A DNA stretch of 64,000 nt from Berberis thunbergii (lineage: Eukaryota; Streptophyta; Magnoliopsida; Ranunculales; Berberidaceae): positions 434,001 to 498,000 of the forward strand of contig QNQO01000837.1 of assembly GCA_003290165.1 (NCBI GenBank), read 5' to 3'. The translations under genes and the position numbers were made by a program. Below are positions 1 to 10,969 of the stretch, piece after piece; position 1 is the stretch's first letter, and the number at the start of each line of letters is the position of its first letter. The notes beneath the pieces are model-generated. The model was given only the letters and a program-made list of their open reading frames with translations, was not told the origin of the DNA and searched no databases.

Positions 1-12
1 TTTTTTTTTTTG

Positions 13-31
13 TGTGTGTGTGTATGTGTGA
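13..31. repeat. TG microsatellite after a T run
   Basis: The window opens with a T tract followed by alternating TG with one interruption. It lies in what should be an intron of the EDA2-like gene. Positions 32-546 show no exon that I can support. Confidence 0.8.
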
Positions 32-546
32 CCTTCAAAGGAACCTCTCTGAAATGCCTCCTGGCAGTCAGCATCGTCCCCCTTTTAAACAAACAAATGC
101 ACCTTTCATTGGGGAAATGATATCAAGGTAGTCCCTTTGCGAATCAACCTTATCTTTCACTCATATTAATATTCTCCCAATTTCTCATTGATCTATCAAG
201 TTTGATCAGCTGCTAAAGCGCTGGTTAATTTCAGTTGGACTGTACCTGACAAACTTCTAAATCAGTATTTGTGGCACATTTTTCCGCAATTAAAAACCTC
301 GAGACGTGTATATGTGAGTCTGACTTGCTAGTCCAATGGGTTTGATTGCCCAGGACACTTTCATCTTGAAGCATATTGAGTAGAAAATCGGTAGAATGAT
401 CTCCTCTTTTAAGACTAAAATTTTTAAATGACAACAATCCTGATTACCTTTGATTCGTAAAGAAATGTTTCTTGAATTTATGCCTTTTGTGCTACAAGTT
501 CACCATGACTGTGTTGATTGAACACATACTTACTTTAAATGCACAG

Positions 547-2553
547 GTTCAAAGATAGTTTTCACAAATGGCTCACAGGACCCCTGGCGTCATGCATCCA
601 AGCAGACATCATCTCCAGATAGTGAGTTCCTTGAATTTTAATAAATACTTTTATGTGGTGGATACTGGCATACTGCTTGGTTGAGATATGGAGATACCAA
701 TGATCTATTTTTGACTTTGTTTTATGCAATTAGTTAATAGATATTGGCACATCAGGGACAAAAAATTTTCACTGTAAATTAAAGACGCTACATAAACACG
801 ACTAAACACCATATCATTTGAGCTCCTTTTTGAGGAAAATTAAAGACCAACATAGAACAATATGTCAAAGTTTTAGCTCGTTTTGACATGTGTGCCTCGA
901 TATACGTGTTAAATTGTGAAAGTGGATTTTTATATCATCACGAAAAGAGCGAGGCCCACCTTGGGTGTGGTAGGCCGGCTAGCGCCCATTGTCCAAGACC
1001 ACCCTTTGGGTGGTCTTTAAACACTTAAAAAGACTGTCTATCAAGATATTTAATGGTGGAAACCTAAATACTATCTCGAAAAACAATGTCGAAACCGGTG
1101 TTACTCCATAATTTTTTATTTCTGAAAATATTAGCTCAAACGATTTTTTTTTAATATTTTATTTATAAATAAAATAGTGTCCTTAATTTACAATTAAACC
1201 TAAGGGGGGCCTCCTGGGTTAGTAAGAATCATTTGTTGACCCTAAACTAGGGTGGACATCCCATCCCACGATCCCGATCCCGTCTCGATTTTTTTAGGCC
1301 CTTTTGGGATTAACAAACTCAGCCCAAACTTATTTATTTAATACTTATTATTATTAATTTTAATTAAGTCTTACTTGATTCTTGATGTTGTTGATGATCA
1401 TGTACTTGTAGTATTAACTATTACAGACTTGATTATTCCTGTAGTTGATATGTAATACTTGAATCGTGTAGTATTATGTTGTTGAATCATCTTTGGTGTG
1501 ATTTTAGACTTGAATAAATTTGCTACTGTAGGGATTTCTTTTAGCATCATATAGTCCCGTCCCGAATATAAAGATTAAAGCAACGGGATGGGATCAGGAT
1601 GAGGTCCATCCCGTGCCCACCCTATCCTAAACCGCCAATGCCCTGCTATTTAACTTTTAGTATTTTTGAAAATCCTCAATTTGAATGTTATGGTTCTAGT
1701 TGCTAAGATGTGTGTTACTGATAGTTTCTTCTACTCTTTTCAGTGCCATCCTTCCTTATAACTTGTCATAACTGTGGCCATGGAACTGATCTGAGAGGAT
1801 GCCCTCAATCTCCTTTAAGCATTGAAGGTACTCTCCTTTTAATTGGGTGACCCTTCAAATGGAGAAATTAATATGAAGTAACATCAGTACCTTGCTCAAA
1901 CAGATGTTAATGGCTAAATTTTTTTCTTAATTTAGAAAAAGGACCAGTACTTCATCATAGTTAATTATTTTGTTGGCTGGTAATATTTCTGTGTGATTTC
2001 TACTATATGTGAAATAGATGTTCATGGATCAAATTTATTTCTGTGGTACCTCTACCATAAATGAAATAGATTTTCATGGATCAAATTCATTTTCTTTTTG
2101 TCCAAATGTCACTGCTGAACTTGTCAAGCACAACTCCAAGTGATTGTATTGTATCAATGAGCAAAGAATAGCTGCTACACCAAGGCAGATCCTTGGAATT
2201 TGTGTAAATACTTGCTGTTGAATAAGAATGACAGCCAACCATAAACGTTGTTGGGGCCAGCCTAGGTTTAGGACCACGATTGGGGCCTAGGTTTACTTAT
2301 TCCGATATGGGTTCTTGGTACCACAGGGTGTTTTTTCCACGTGACACACTGATTTGAGTGATTGCTCCTATTTTTCTTCTTCTGTGCTTGTTCAAAATAT
2401 GGTTGATAATTCATTTATAATTTGTGATTGTTGATAGGTAATGCCAAAAAATGCAGCTCTCCTGATGCAGTGCAGAAAGTGAGACAGCAGGTTTTAGATC
2501 ACATAGACTTGTGGCTCTCTCAGTGCAAAGCCACTGGTACGAGTTATATCTGA
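547..2553 (+). CDS. EDA2: EDA2-like S28-family serine peptidase, last three exons (5' part outside window)
   Basis: This is the C-terminal part of a peptidase family S28 (prolyl carboxypeptidase-like) protein, probably secreted or vacuolar. Exons are 547-621, 1744-1827 and 2438-2553; all introns are GT-AG and the frame is continuous. The first exon encodes NGSQDPWRHAS, where the Asp of the DPW motif corresponds to the catalytic Asp of S28 enzymes. The second encodes CHNCGHGTDLRGCP, whose His matches the catalytic-His region. The third encodes the helical tail ending in WLSQCKATGTSYI and a TGA at 2551-2553. The catalytic Ser and the signal peptide would lie upstream of the window. A MITE-like hAT (1248-1624) sits in the second intron. 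The 3' end is tandemly duplicated just after the stop. The EDA2 assignment rests on remembered motif similarity, so an S28 paralogue is possible. Confidence 0.88.
995..1017. repeat. Perfect short palindrome in EDA2 intron
   Basis: Arms AAGACCACCC (995-1004) and GGGTGGTCTT (1008-1017) are perfectly inverted around a TTT loop. It lies in a moderately GC-rich patch of an otherwise AT-rich intron. It could be a remnant transposon end; nothing shows a function. Confidence 0.5.
1248..1624. mobile_element. Non-autonomous hAT (MITE-like), copy 1
   Basis: The 377-bp element starts TAGGGTGGACATCCC and ends in the inverted form TGCCCACCCTA. It is flanked by ccctaaac (1240-1247) and tcctaaac (1625-1632), an 8-bp target duplication with one mismatch, which is the hAT signature. 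Subterminal DNA is rich in GGGATCGGGA/CCCGATCCC words. There is no transposase. The same family recurs at 14656, 16884 and, truncated, at 32696. It sits in an intron of the EDA2-like gene. Confidence 0.82.
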
Positions 2554-2872
2554 ATAGATTCATTACCAATAGTATGAAAGTGAAATCAGAATCTGAATTC
2601 TAATTTGTATTTTCTTAGCAGATATGTGATTCCACGTCTGTGACATATATATTATCCCACTATTGTAGATTGGACGTTAATGCATAATAATAGATCATGT
2701 AGACTTGTGGCTCGTATCAGTTATATCTGAACAGATTCATTAACAATGGTATGAAAGTGAAATCAGAATCTGAATTCTAATTTGTACTTTCTTAGCAGAT
2801 ATGTAATTCCACGCCTATGACTGATCGATATATTATCCAACTATTGTAGATTGGATGTTAATGTATAACAAT
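2496..2872 (+). repeat. Two-copy tandem duplication of the EDA2 last-exon end and 3' UTR
   Basis: About 196 bp beginning AGATCACATAGACTTGTGG (2496) is repeated from 2692 as AGATCATGTAGACTTGTGG. The second copy has lost part of the coding segment but keeps TATATCTGA and all the following UTR-like sequence. It carries scattered substitutions, so it is not recent. It gives a decoy copy of the terminal codons and possibly of the polyadenylation region. Confidence 0.85.
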
Positions 2873-3026
2873 ATAGCTCCTTTGTACTTGTATTTGATCA
2901 TTTTACGATTTTTTCCCAAGTCATTTTATATTGGAGCACTTTATTTATCATTTTTATTGTTAAATTTTATTTTCTGATTATACTGATCTTTCCATTTCTT
3001 GGAATTTTTTTTTCACATATTCTTTG

Positions 3027-3253
3027 TGTTGCAGTTTGGTAAAGTAAAGAAAGCAAAACAAGAGTAGAGGGAAACATAGAGTTTTTTATTCATTCATATG
3101 AGCCTCTATATATAGAGGTGGCAATTACATAGTGTCCCAATTTGAAACGAGATAGGAAACCTATGCCAATAAAGAATCTAAATCCTACTCCATAACAAAG
3201 AAGATATCTTTCCTCGTTTAGACTAGTCATACAATTCTAGTTTGACTGCAACA
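3027..3253 (-). repeat. Copia 3' LTR
   Basis: This terminal repeat of the element has short inverted ends TGTTGCAGT/ACTGCAACA and an internal TATA-like CTATATATAG. A partial partner copy lies at 6542-6655. The low-coordinate border is uncertain, because the sequence TGTTGC..TTTGGTA also occurs in the duplicated flank at 6715. Confidence 0.65.
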
Positions 3254-3550
3254 CTCCCTCTTGTGACGTCCAAACGCGATGTTACTTTATGACGATGACG
3301 CATGCCATGTTGCCTCGTTAAAACTTTGCCAAGGAACAAAAATCCAGTGGGAAAAAATAACCTTGGTCGAAGGAAAAAGAGTACAACGTGTCATTTCCTT
3401 GAAGATGAAGTAAACGTTTCGAGAAAATCTTCGTTGCGCATCAAATCTCCCTGACACCAACAATCAAGGGAGATCAGACAATTTACGTAGTTCGATACTA
3501 CGTACATGTTTCTCGAAAGTTGCTTTCGGTAAAGCTTTCGTGAAAATATC

Positions 3551-6540
3551 TTACACATTGTCATCAAATCTGACCTCTTTTACTTCAATCTTCAGGAGCA
3601 TTTGTTGCTGCTGATTATAGAAGAACTTTGGCGATATATGCTTAATATTGTCGCCTTTGATGTAACCTAGTTTCATTTGTTCAATGCAAACGGCATTATC
3701 CTCGTAAATGCATGTAGATTCATCTGTGGTTGACTTCAAGCCACAAGTACTTCGAATATACCTAATTATGGATCTCAACCATACACATTCACGAATTATT
3801 TCGTAAAGAGTTATAATCTCTGCATGATTTGAAGAAGTAGCAATAAGAGTCTGTTTTGTCGACCTCCAAGATATTGTTGTGTTCTCCATGGTAAAGACAA
3901 AACCCATTTGGGAATGTCCTTTGTGCGGGTCAGAGAGATACCCGACATCAGCAAAACCTGTCAAGACATCACTTGGAGTCTGACCAAAGCGAGTGACAAC
4001 ACGTTTTGCGGCGTTGACGGTGACTTGACCGACGGCGGCCGACCAGCGGTGGGAGATGTGGCCATGCCGTCGTTTTTTGGGAATTTTTCGATTTCGTGAA
4101 GATCAACACCCGATTTTGATATCTCTGTAGGGATAAAACAAGTCCATATGAATCGTACCTCTTTGGTATCGAAATATGTCTTTAATGCCAATCTAATGAC
4201 GGCGTGTCGGCGCAGAACTAAATCGAGCCAACAAGTTCACAACGAATGTGATGTCTGGTCTCTTATATTGCGCTAAGTACAATAATGTGCCTATTGCACT
4301 TAGGTAGGGCATATCTGCCTCTAGTAATCCCTCGTTCTCCTCTTTAGGATGGAATGGATTTTTCTTCGGATCCAGACTCCAGACGATCATGGGAGTACTT
4401 CAAGGCTTAGCTTTATCCTCATTAAAGTGCCTTAACAATTTCTGAATATAGCCCGATTGGTTAATCATAATCCCATCGGCACAGTGCTCGATCTCCAATT
4501 CGAGGCAAAACCGTGTTTTCCCAAGATCCTTCATCTCGAATTCAGACTTCAAGTGCTCAATGATTTTCTTTAACTCCTCATCGACATAAATCGCAACAAT
4601 AGAAAACCCGAAACTTGTTCTCTTAATGAACACGCATGGGCATAACTCATTGTTTATGTATCCCCTTCCGATCAAGTATTCACTTATTTTGTTATACCAC
4701 ATCCGTCCGGATTGTTTCAATCCGTAAAGTGAACGTTTCAATCTGATAGAAAACGTGCTTTGTGGTTTAAAGCTACTTGATTCGGGTAAACGAAGTCCAT
4801 CCGGGACTTTCATGTATATCTCTGTATCTAGATCCCTGTAAAGATATGCCGTAACCACATCCATAAGCTGCATATTTAGTTTTTTGGAAACTACCAAACT
4901 GACAAGGTAGCGGAACGGTATTACGTCCATTACGGGAGAATACATTTCCTCGTAATCGATCCCAGGACGTTGAGAAAAACCTTGCGCCACGAGACGAGCC
5001 TTATATCTCACAATCTCATTTTTCTCATTACGTTTTCTAACGAATACCCATTTAAATCCGACAGGTTTTACACCTGGAGGGGTTGGCAGTACCTGCCCAA
5101 ACACCTTCTGTTTCGTTAGGGAATCCAATTCAACCTGGCTCGCATCTTTCCATTTTGGCCAGTCAGCTCTACGTCGACACTCTTCAACGGAGCGGGGTTT
5201 GATATCATGGCAAGCTATGATTTTGTGCACAACCGAGTATGCAAATACATCATCAATGATGATCTCATTTTGATTCCATGTCCCATCTATGCATGCATAA
5301 TTGATCGAGATTTCTCTATTCTCAAGAGTAGGTATCGACGTTGAAGCGTCCCCCAACGATGACTCCTCTCGGACATATCTATAGTCCGGGATATTCTCAT
5401 GGGATGGTTCGATCGAGATAGCGATGTCAGATGGATTGGTTTGTGTCGTTTGCGTCTTCTTCCTAGGACGAGAATCCATCGAACCCAGTGGTCTACCGCG
5501 CTTTCTCGCGGGATCAGATGACTGGTTAGCCGCCAGGGTACCACGCGCACCGTTTTCGTCATGGGTGGCGGCGCTGTGCTCGACGTCTCTCGGGGCGGCG
5601 CTACATCCTGTGGTGGGGACGTCAATCCTTGCAGGCACGTTTGCAGCAGGTATATGTGATCTCGCCACTTTAGTGATATCAATGAAAGCGTCTGACAACT
5701 TATTTGCTACGTTCTGAAGATTGAAAATTCGCTGCACCTCACTCTCAGACTATGCGGTTCGGGGATCAAGATAAGACAAAGTGGGGACAGACTATGACAA
5801 TTCTTGTCGTTCCTGTTGAACGTTAACGTTCTTATCTCCCCTTAATGACGGGAAGACTGTCTCATCAAAGTGACAATCCGCAAATCGTGCGGTAAAGAGA
5901 TCGTTTGTCAAGGGTTCCAAGTAGCGGATAATTGATGGTGTATCATATCCCACATATATACCCATCATTCGTTGAGGCCCCATTTTGGTACGTTGTGGCG
6001 GCGTAATTGACACATAAACCGCGCACCCAAAAATGCGTAAGTACGAAAGATCCGGTTCGTACCCAATCACCAGCTCTGACACAGAAAATGGTTGGGTGGC
6101 AACCGGCCTCAAACAGAGTAACATTGCTGCGTGCAAAATTGCATAGCCCCATACGGATATAGGCAGTTTGGCGCTCGTAACCAACGTCCGAGCGACCATC
6201 TCGACCTCTTGATAGTGGCTTTCGTGAGACCGTTTTGGGTGTGAACATGGGGAACCGAATGTTCAATATCAATCCCAATGGACATGCAATAATCATCGAA
6301 TGTTTTCAATGTAAATTCTCCGGCATTATCGAGTCGAATTGACTTAATAGGGTAATCCAGGTGGTGAGCCCTTAGCCGAATAATCTGGGTTAAGAGTTTA
6401 GCATATGCATCATTTCGGGCGGACAGTAGCTTGACATGTCACCAGCGTGTCGACGCATCAACCAACACCATAAAATATCTAAATAGTCCATAAGTTGGTT
6501 GGATAGGTCCACAAATATCCCCTTGGATTCGCTGATAACG
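3551..6540 (-). pseudogene. Copia pol remnant: integrase core, reverse transcriptase, RNase H
   Basis: Translation of the minus strand gives an integrase core (about 6540-5792), including the conserved D-N-A-G-E-F segment. An interdomain stretch and copia-type reverse transcriptase follow (5737-4400, with W-V-F, K-A-R-L-V-A-Q-G and L-Y-G-L-K-Q blocks). RNase H is split between 4390-4193 and 3964-3551. Several stops and frame changes separate the blocks (around 5740-5790, 4392-4400 and 3964-4190). At the active site the YVDD box reads IYVDE: the second Asp and following loop are missing without loss of frame, so the enzyme would be inactive. About 230 bp with no copia homology (3965-4191) interrupts RNase H. 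It is a dead copy that could only have been mobilised in trans. Confidence 0.88.
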
Positions 6541-6655
6541 AATTTGAAACGAGATAGGAAACCTATGCCAATAAGGAATCGAAATCCTACTCCATATCAA
6601 AGAAGATATCTTTTCTCGTTTGGACTAATCACACAATCCTAGTTTGACTGCAACA

Positions 6656-6965
6656 ATTTTCTGATTATAGTGATCTTTCCATTTCTTGGAGTTTTTTTCA
6701 CATAATCTTTGTGTTGCGCTTTGGTATGTTGTTGTTCCTGTTATGCAGCCCTTCGTAGACACAGTAAAATTGTCAGGACATTCATTAAACTGATGACAAA
6801 AGCAAAACAACTCAAACTTCGATTATGAGCAAGCAACTACTTCGAAGAGATGCATCCATGAGAGCGAGAGTACGAACTGCTTCGTACTTATCTCACCAGC
6901 AATGATAAAAAATAGTCTCCATGTCTATTACCATTACACACTGATAGAACATTCCTATAACAAGC
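6656..6965. other. Duplicated flank of the copia element and aldolase 3' region
   Basis: 6656-6730 repeats 2968-3042. From 6731 to 6965 there is only AT-rich sequence that would be the 3' UTR or terminator region of the aldolase gene on the minus strand. I see no further gene. Confidence 0.6.
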
Positions 6966-9352
6966 TTAGTAGGTGTAGCCCTTAACAAACATTCCTTTCT
7001 TTGACTCCTCGGTTTCACCCTCACCAGTGTATTTCCCAAGCTGAGCAAGAGAGTTACCCTTGGCTCGTGTGAGGAGAGCCTCCTGAGCTGCCTTTACATT
7101 CTCTGGTCTTCCTCCCCATGTCTTCAAGCAAGTGTTCTGGAGTGCTCTTGCATACGAGAACGATACGTGCCATGGGTTTGGAGATTGATTCATTGCATTC
7201 AGGTTCAGTGTTGCTTCTACCTCAGATTGTCCGCCTGACAAAAACTACTCATCAAAAGTACAAACTAGAGTCAGCAATTCGGCGTACAACAAAAGATGGA
7301 GAAGAAGAGAGTTTGTATATAGTTCGACTTAAACTAGTAAACTTTTTAGTACACAGTGATGTGTTCCTCATGGAGGAGAAAAAAGAGAGGTATGTGCAAT
7401 ATTTACCATGATTCCAGGCACAGCTGGTGGGATTCTTCTTCTGAGAAGATTCAGAGTGTACTCAGAAACTTTTTCAGGTGAGGCCCGTTCCTTGCGTTCA
7501 GCTCCTGGAGTCACCATGCTAGGCTTGAGGAGTATACCTTCAAACATGACATTGTTTTCTGCAAGGTAGAAGAAGACTTCAGCCCACACCTTCTGAGCAA
7601 CTTCGAATGTTCTGTCAATTCCATGTTCACCATCAAGCAGAATTTCTGGCTCGACAATTGGGACTAATCCATTGTCCTGAAAATCAAGCAGGTAAATTCA
7701 GTTTCAGAATTTGAGATTTATTTAGTTCACTTAAGAAGGTCTAAATTGAAGGATGCATGCCAACTCTTAACAGGTATCAGATTTCTTACCTGAGAGATAG
7801 CAGCATAGCGAGCAAGACCCCAAGCTGCTTCCTTAACTGCTAGAGCAGACGGACCGTTGGGAATGCTGACAACTGTTCGCCTGTTTACCACAAGCATTGT
7901 AAGAATCTGAACAAGAAACTGACCGTCTCAAATATTTGATATTGTGGAATTTTGAAATATTAAGTACCATTTGGCAAAACGGGCACCCTGCTGGTAGTAA
8001 GCAGCAGAGCGTGAAGCAAGGCCATCAAGACCTTGGCACCATGACTCGTTGTTGGAACCAGCCAATGGCACTAGACCCTGTTGTACTCAAAACAGATCAT
8101 GTATTACTACATAAACTCGTATTTCTGAATATATAAAAACAACCAGCTGGCCTGATGTCTTACCTTGTCAACCTTGATACCGGGGACAATATTCTGCTCT
8201 GTAAGTACATCTACCATCTTCTTGCCGTTAGTGGTGGATTGGTAGAGTGTCTCTTCGAAGAGGATTGCACCAGAGATGTAGTTGCCAAGGCCAGGTGCAC
8301 TGACAAGAAGTGTTCGGTAGGCTTGGCGGTTGGCCTCTGTGTTCTCTAGCCCAATTGAGGCCAGACGCTTGCCACAAGTTGCATTGGACTCATCCATGGC
8401 CAAGATTCCCCGGCCAGGAGATGCAACTGTTTTCTGCACACTCAAGAATTCACTGTGAGAGTACAGTCTAATTCCTTGTACAAATTCTACTTCAGTGCTT
8501 CCTGAAAATTTCCAACACAACTGTTACATACAGAATGTTCATTTTCATTCTTGTATTTGCAGGCCCAGTAGAGGAGCCAGATGAAACATGGGCAGAACCA
8601 ATACTTTGGCAATTGAGAAGTTGATAATCACATATTTGCAGTTGAACAAAGAGTAAGCGAACTTCTAAAAAAACGAGTTAGAAAAGAGGGGTACCGACTA
8701 ACCCTTATTTTTAAACAACTACTATTTTCACAACATACTAAATTTTTTAGACTTCCTATCATAGCAACACAAACTTCTACTTGAACCTAAAGTAAAAACA
8801 GGTACCAGAGTACTGAGCGCCGGACAGTCATGCATTTCGAGTGCTTGTATGAGCACTCAGTTCCTTGGTTGTTTTTTTTTTTTACCGCGAGCAGGGGTTT
8901 TGAGGATCTCAAACCTTATATTAATAATAAAAAAAGAGATATGAGATCACAATCACTCATATACGTTGACTTGTTACATCATTAATAAAAACATAAAATT
9001 GCCTCACAACTCAGTTAAACGGTCTCTAAGTTGGGGAGTAATCTTGCAAAGTGGTCTGCAATAGAAGTAGTTGCTTGGTGCATCCACCATAACTTTACTT
9101 TTCACTTAGTTCCTCAGTTTTTAAGTCTTGAACACGATTTAAACATAATGGGATAAGAGGATGAAGTACACATACCGCAGTTTTGACGAGTTCCTCAGCA
9201 TATGCACCTGCACGGATAGTTAGACCTGAAGGAGCAACTCGGTTGCACCGAACGACAGAGGTGGAAGGTTGGCGAAGAAGAGTTTGTCCCTTGAGGAACT
9301 CAGATTTCTCTAGGACCCCAGCAGAAGATTTGAGAAGAGATGCAGATGCCAT
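6966..9352 (-). CDS. FBA: Chloroplast class I fructose-bisphosphate aldolase, six exons, complete
   Basis: The enzyme interconverts fructose-1,6-bisphosphate with dihydroxyacetone phosphate and glyceraldehyde-3-phosphate, and in plastids also makes sedoheptulose-1,7-bisphosphate in the Calvin-Benson cycle. Exons on the minus strand are 9352-9176, 8433-8164, 8077-7968, 7880-7790, 7676-7407 and 7244-6966. All introns are GT-AG and the total is 398 codons plus stop with no frame break, normal for plastid aldolases. Residues 1 to about 45 form a Ser/Arg-rich transit peptide ([12 protein letters not shown]..). Exon 2 has [20 protein letters not shown]. Exon 5 has the class I signature [12 protein letters not shown] and [12 protein letters not shown], whose Lys (about residue 267) is the Schiff-base lysine. 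The last exon ends GYTY with the conserved C-terminal Tyr. The start is the first ATG after a TATA box at 9467-9474. Intron 1 (about 740 bp) has low-complexity inserts only. Confidence 0.97.
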
Positions 9353-9466
9353 TGCTTCTTTGAGAGGTAGTAGAATCTCTCTTACTGGTTTCTTATCTCT
9401 TTAATAAAAAGCTCTCTCAACCTCTCCTTAGCTCATCACCCCATCTTCCCTTCACTTGCTGTTGTA

Positions 9467-9474
9467 TTATATAT
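9467..9474 (-). promoter_or_regulatory. TATA box of the aldolase gene
   Basis: On the minus strand the sequence reads CTATATATAATAC, about 115 bp upstream of the aldolase ATG. That leaves room for a 5' UTR of roughly 80-90 nt. No other core element was identified. Confidence 0.7.
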
Positions 9475-10040
9475 AGTTCAGAGATGTTGTTTTTGAGGCT
9501 GAAATATATGAACCAATGAAAAAGAGACAAGTGGGTGTAGATTGCAGACATTGGTGTTGCAGAAGTAGTTTGTATGGAGGGAAGTCTCAAGTGTACCTGC
9601 CTTTTGAATACAAACAAGATTGATAATTGAAGGTGGTTCTATTCTACTTGCCAAACCAGAAAAAATGGAAATATGGGATTGTGGTTTTCTTTCATCAAAA
9701 TTTTCTAAAATAGAGAAAACTTTGTGAAATAAATAAAAATCAATGCATACGAAACATAAAAGTTTCATGTTGATGTCATCTGAAATGACATCTTCAGCAA
9801 CTGTCTGATCTCTCTCTACAATTGCAACAACCATAGTTGGTTTCAGTTCATAAAATGACAGAGTTTGGATAATTTACGGTAGAAGTGTAAAAAGTCCAAA
9901 ACCTGATTAAAAAATGATTATAAAACCTGATTGTCTAGAATTGGAGTAAAATGATAGAGGATTCATTCCAATCTTAGATTATTACGCTTAAGAGTATACT
10001 ATATCTCTGGATTGAATTAATATTAATTAACTTATCAAAT
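9475..10040. other. Aldolase upstream region, nothing further recognised
   Basis: The stretch is AT-rich. Minus-strand open frames here are short and lack homology that I recognise, so I treat it as promoter and intergenic DNA. Confidence 0.5.
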
Positions 10041-10222
10041 TTGGGACAAAAAAATGACAAAAACATAATAACCTCATGTTTCATTTGATTGTATTTTAGT
10101 TTTTTTTTCAAAATTTTTTGTTTAAGTGTGGCAATTTTATCACAGACATAGAGTTCAAGTGTCCAGGTTGGCGTTAAAATGAAACATGAGGTTATTATGT
10201 TTCTGTCAAATTTTGCCCCAAC
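10041..10222. mobile_element. MITE-like long terminal inverted repeat element
   Basis: Outer ends TTGGGACAAAA (10041) and TTTTGCCCCAA (to 10222) are inverted. The arms continue: 10059-10090, including AACATAATAACCTCATG, is nearly the exact reverse complement of 10175-10208. The arms span about 45 bp in a 182-bp unit with an AT-rich loop. No clear target duplication was found, so the superfamily is unassigned. Transcribed, it would fold into one long hairpin. Confidence 0.7.
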
Positions 10223-10969
10223 TTTGTGGTTAAGATAATGGTGATTGTTGAATCAAGTGATTTGGTGAATGTCAATGCAGTGGTGGAGGATTTTTTGTTG
10301 GGACACCATCGGATGGGACCTCGATGACCAGATGTTTGCATGAATTTTCTTTCAACTCCAGCGACGGTAAGTACCCTACATGTTGCACTTTGGACAGGTC
10401 AGAGGTCTTTATGTATATGGACTGGTGTTCCATCTTAAGTGAAGAATTTTCTTTGGAATTTTCACTTCTCACAGAGGCTATATACACATAATGCTAGTAT
10501 TTTTTATCTGCAGACAGCAATTTATTTTTATTTTTTTTAACTTTGCTAGGCAATCAGGATTTTGCTTTGCTAGGGAATCAAATTTTGTAATCAGACCAGT
10601 GATGTGTCACAATCTTGGAAAGTTTACAAGTATTCATTCTTGAGAGCTATATACGTCACCCTGAATACAAAACCAAGTTTTGTAAAATCATGGTTACTAA
10701 CTATTTATTTATTGTGTAATAGATCATAATCATTACTGATGATATATATATATAAATAAAAAACACCAGCTTGGGGATATACAGGCATACAAATATCCAA
10801 GGAAATTAAACCACTAATACTTCCCATGGGGAAACAACTTTAGGCAGAACCTTGATTTATTAGCCATAAGAGAATCAATTCGGGGCATAATGAACCTTAC
10901 CCAACAAAACCAGCCCAATCTTAAAATAAATGAAAAATGAGATCCTATGAAAACAGTTATAGGACATGC

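Larger units (their letters stand above)
3027..6655 (-). mobile_element. Decayed Ty1/copia retrotransposon, 5' interior deleted
   Basis: On the minus strand the order is partial 5' LTR (about 6655-6540), integrase core, reverse transcriptase, RNase H, a purine tract AAGAGGGAG, and 3' LTR (3253-3027). The 3' LTR is 227 bp, begins TGTTGCAGTC, ends ACTGCAACA, and contains the TATA-like CTATATATAG near 3102-3116. The region matching LTR at 6542-6655 aligns with 3150-3253. No gag, protease or PBS remains: the LTR remnant joins directly to the integrase core. The outer borders are ambiguous because about 70-75 bp of surrounding sequence (2968-3042 and 6656-6730) is duplicated on both sides instead of a 5-bp TSD. 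Confidence 0.85.

Noticed and set aside
5287..5717. Overlapping frames of 131 and 97 codons
   Set aside because: They are alternative-frame and antisense readings of the copia integrase-RT linker.
10272..10487. 71-codon minus-strand frame
   Set aside because: It begins with GTG, not ATG, has no splice context that I could extend, and resembles no family known to me.
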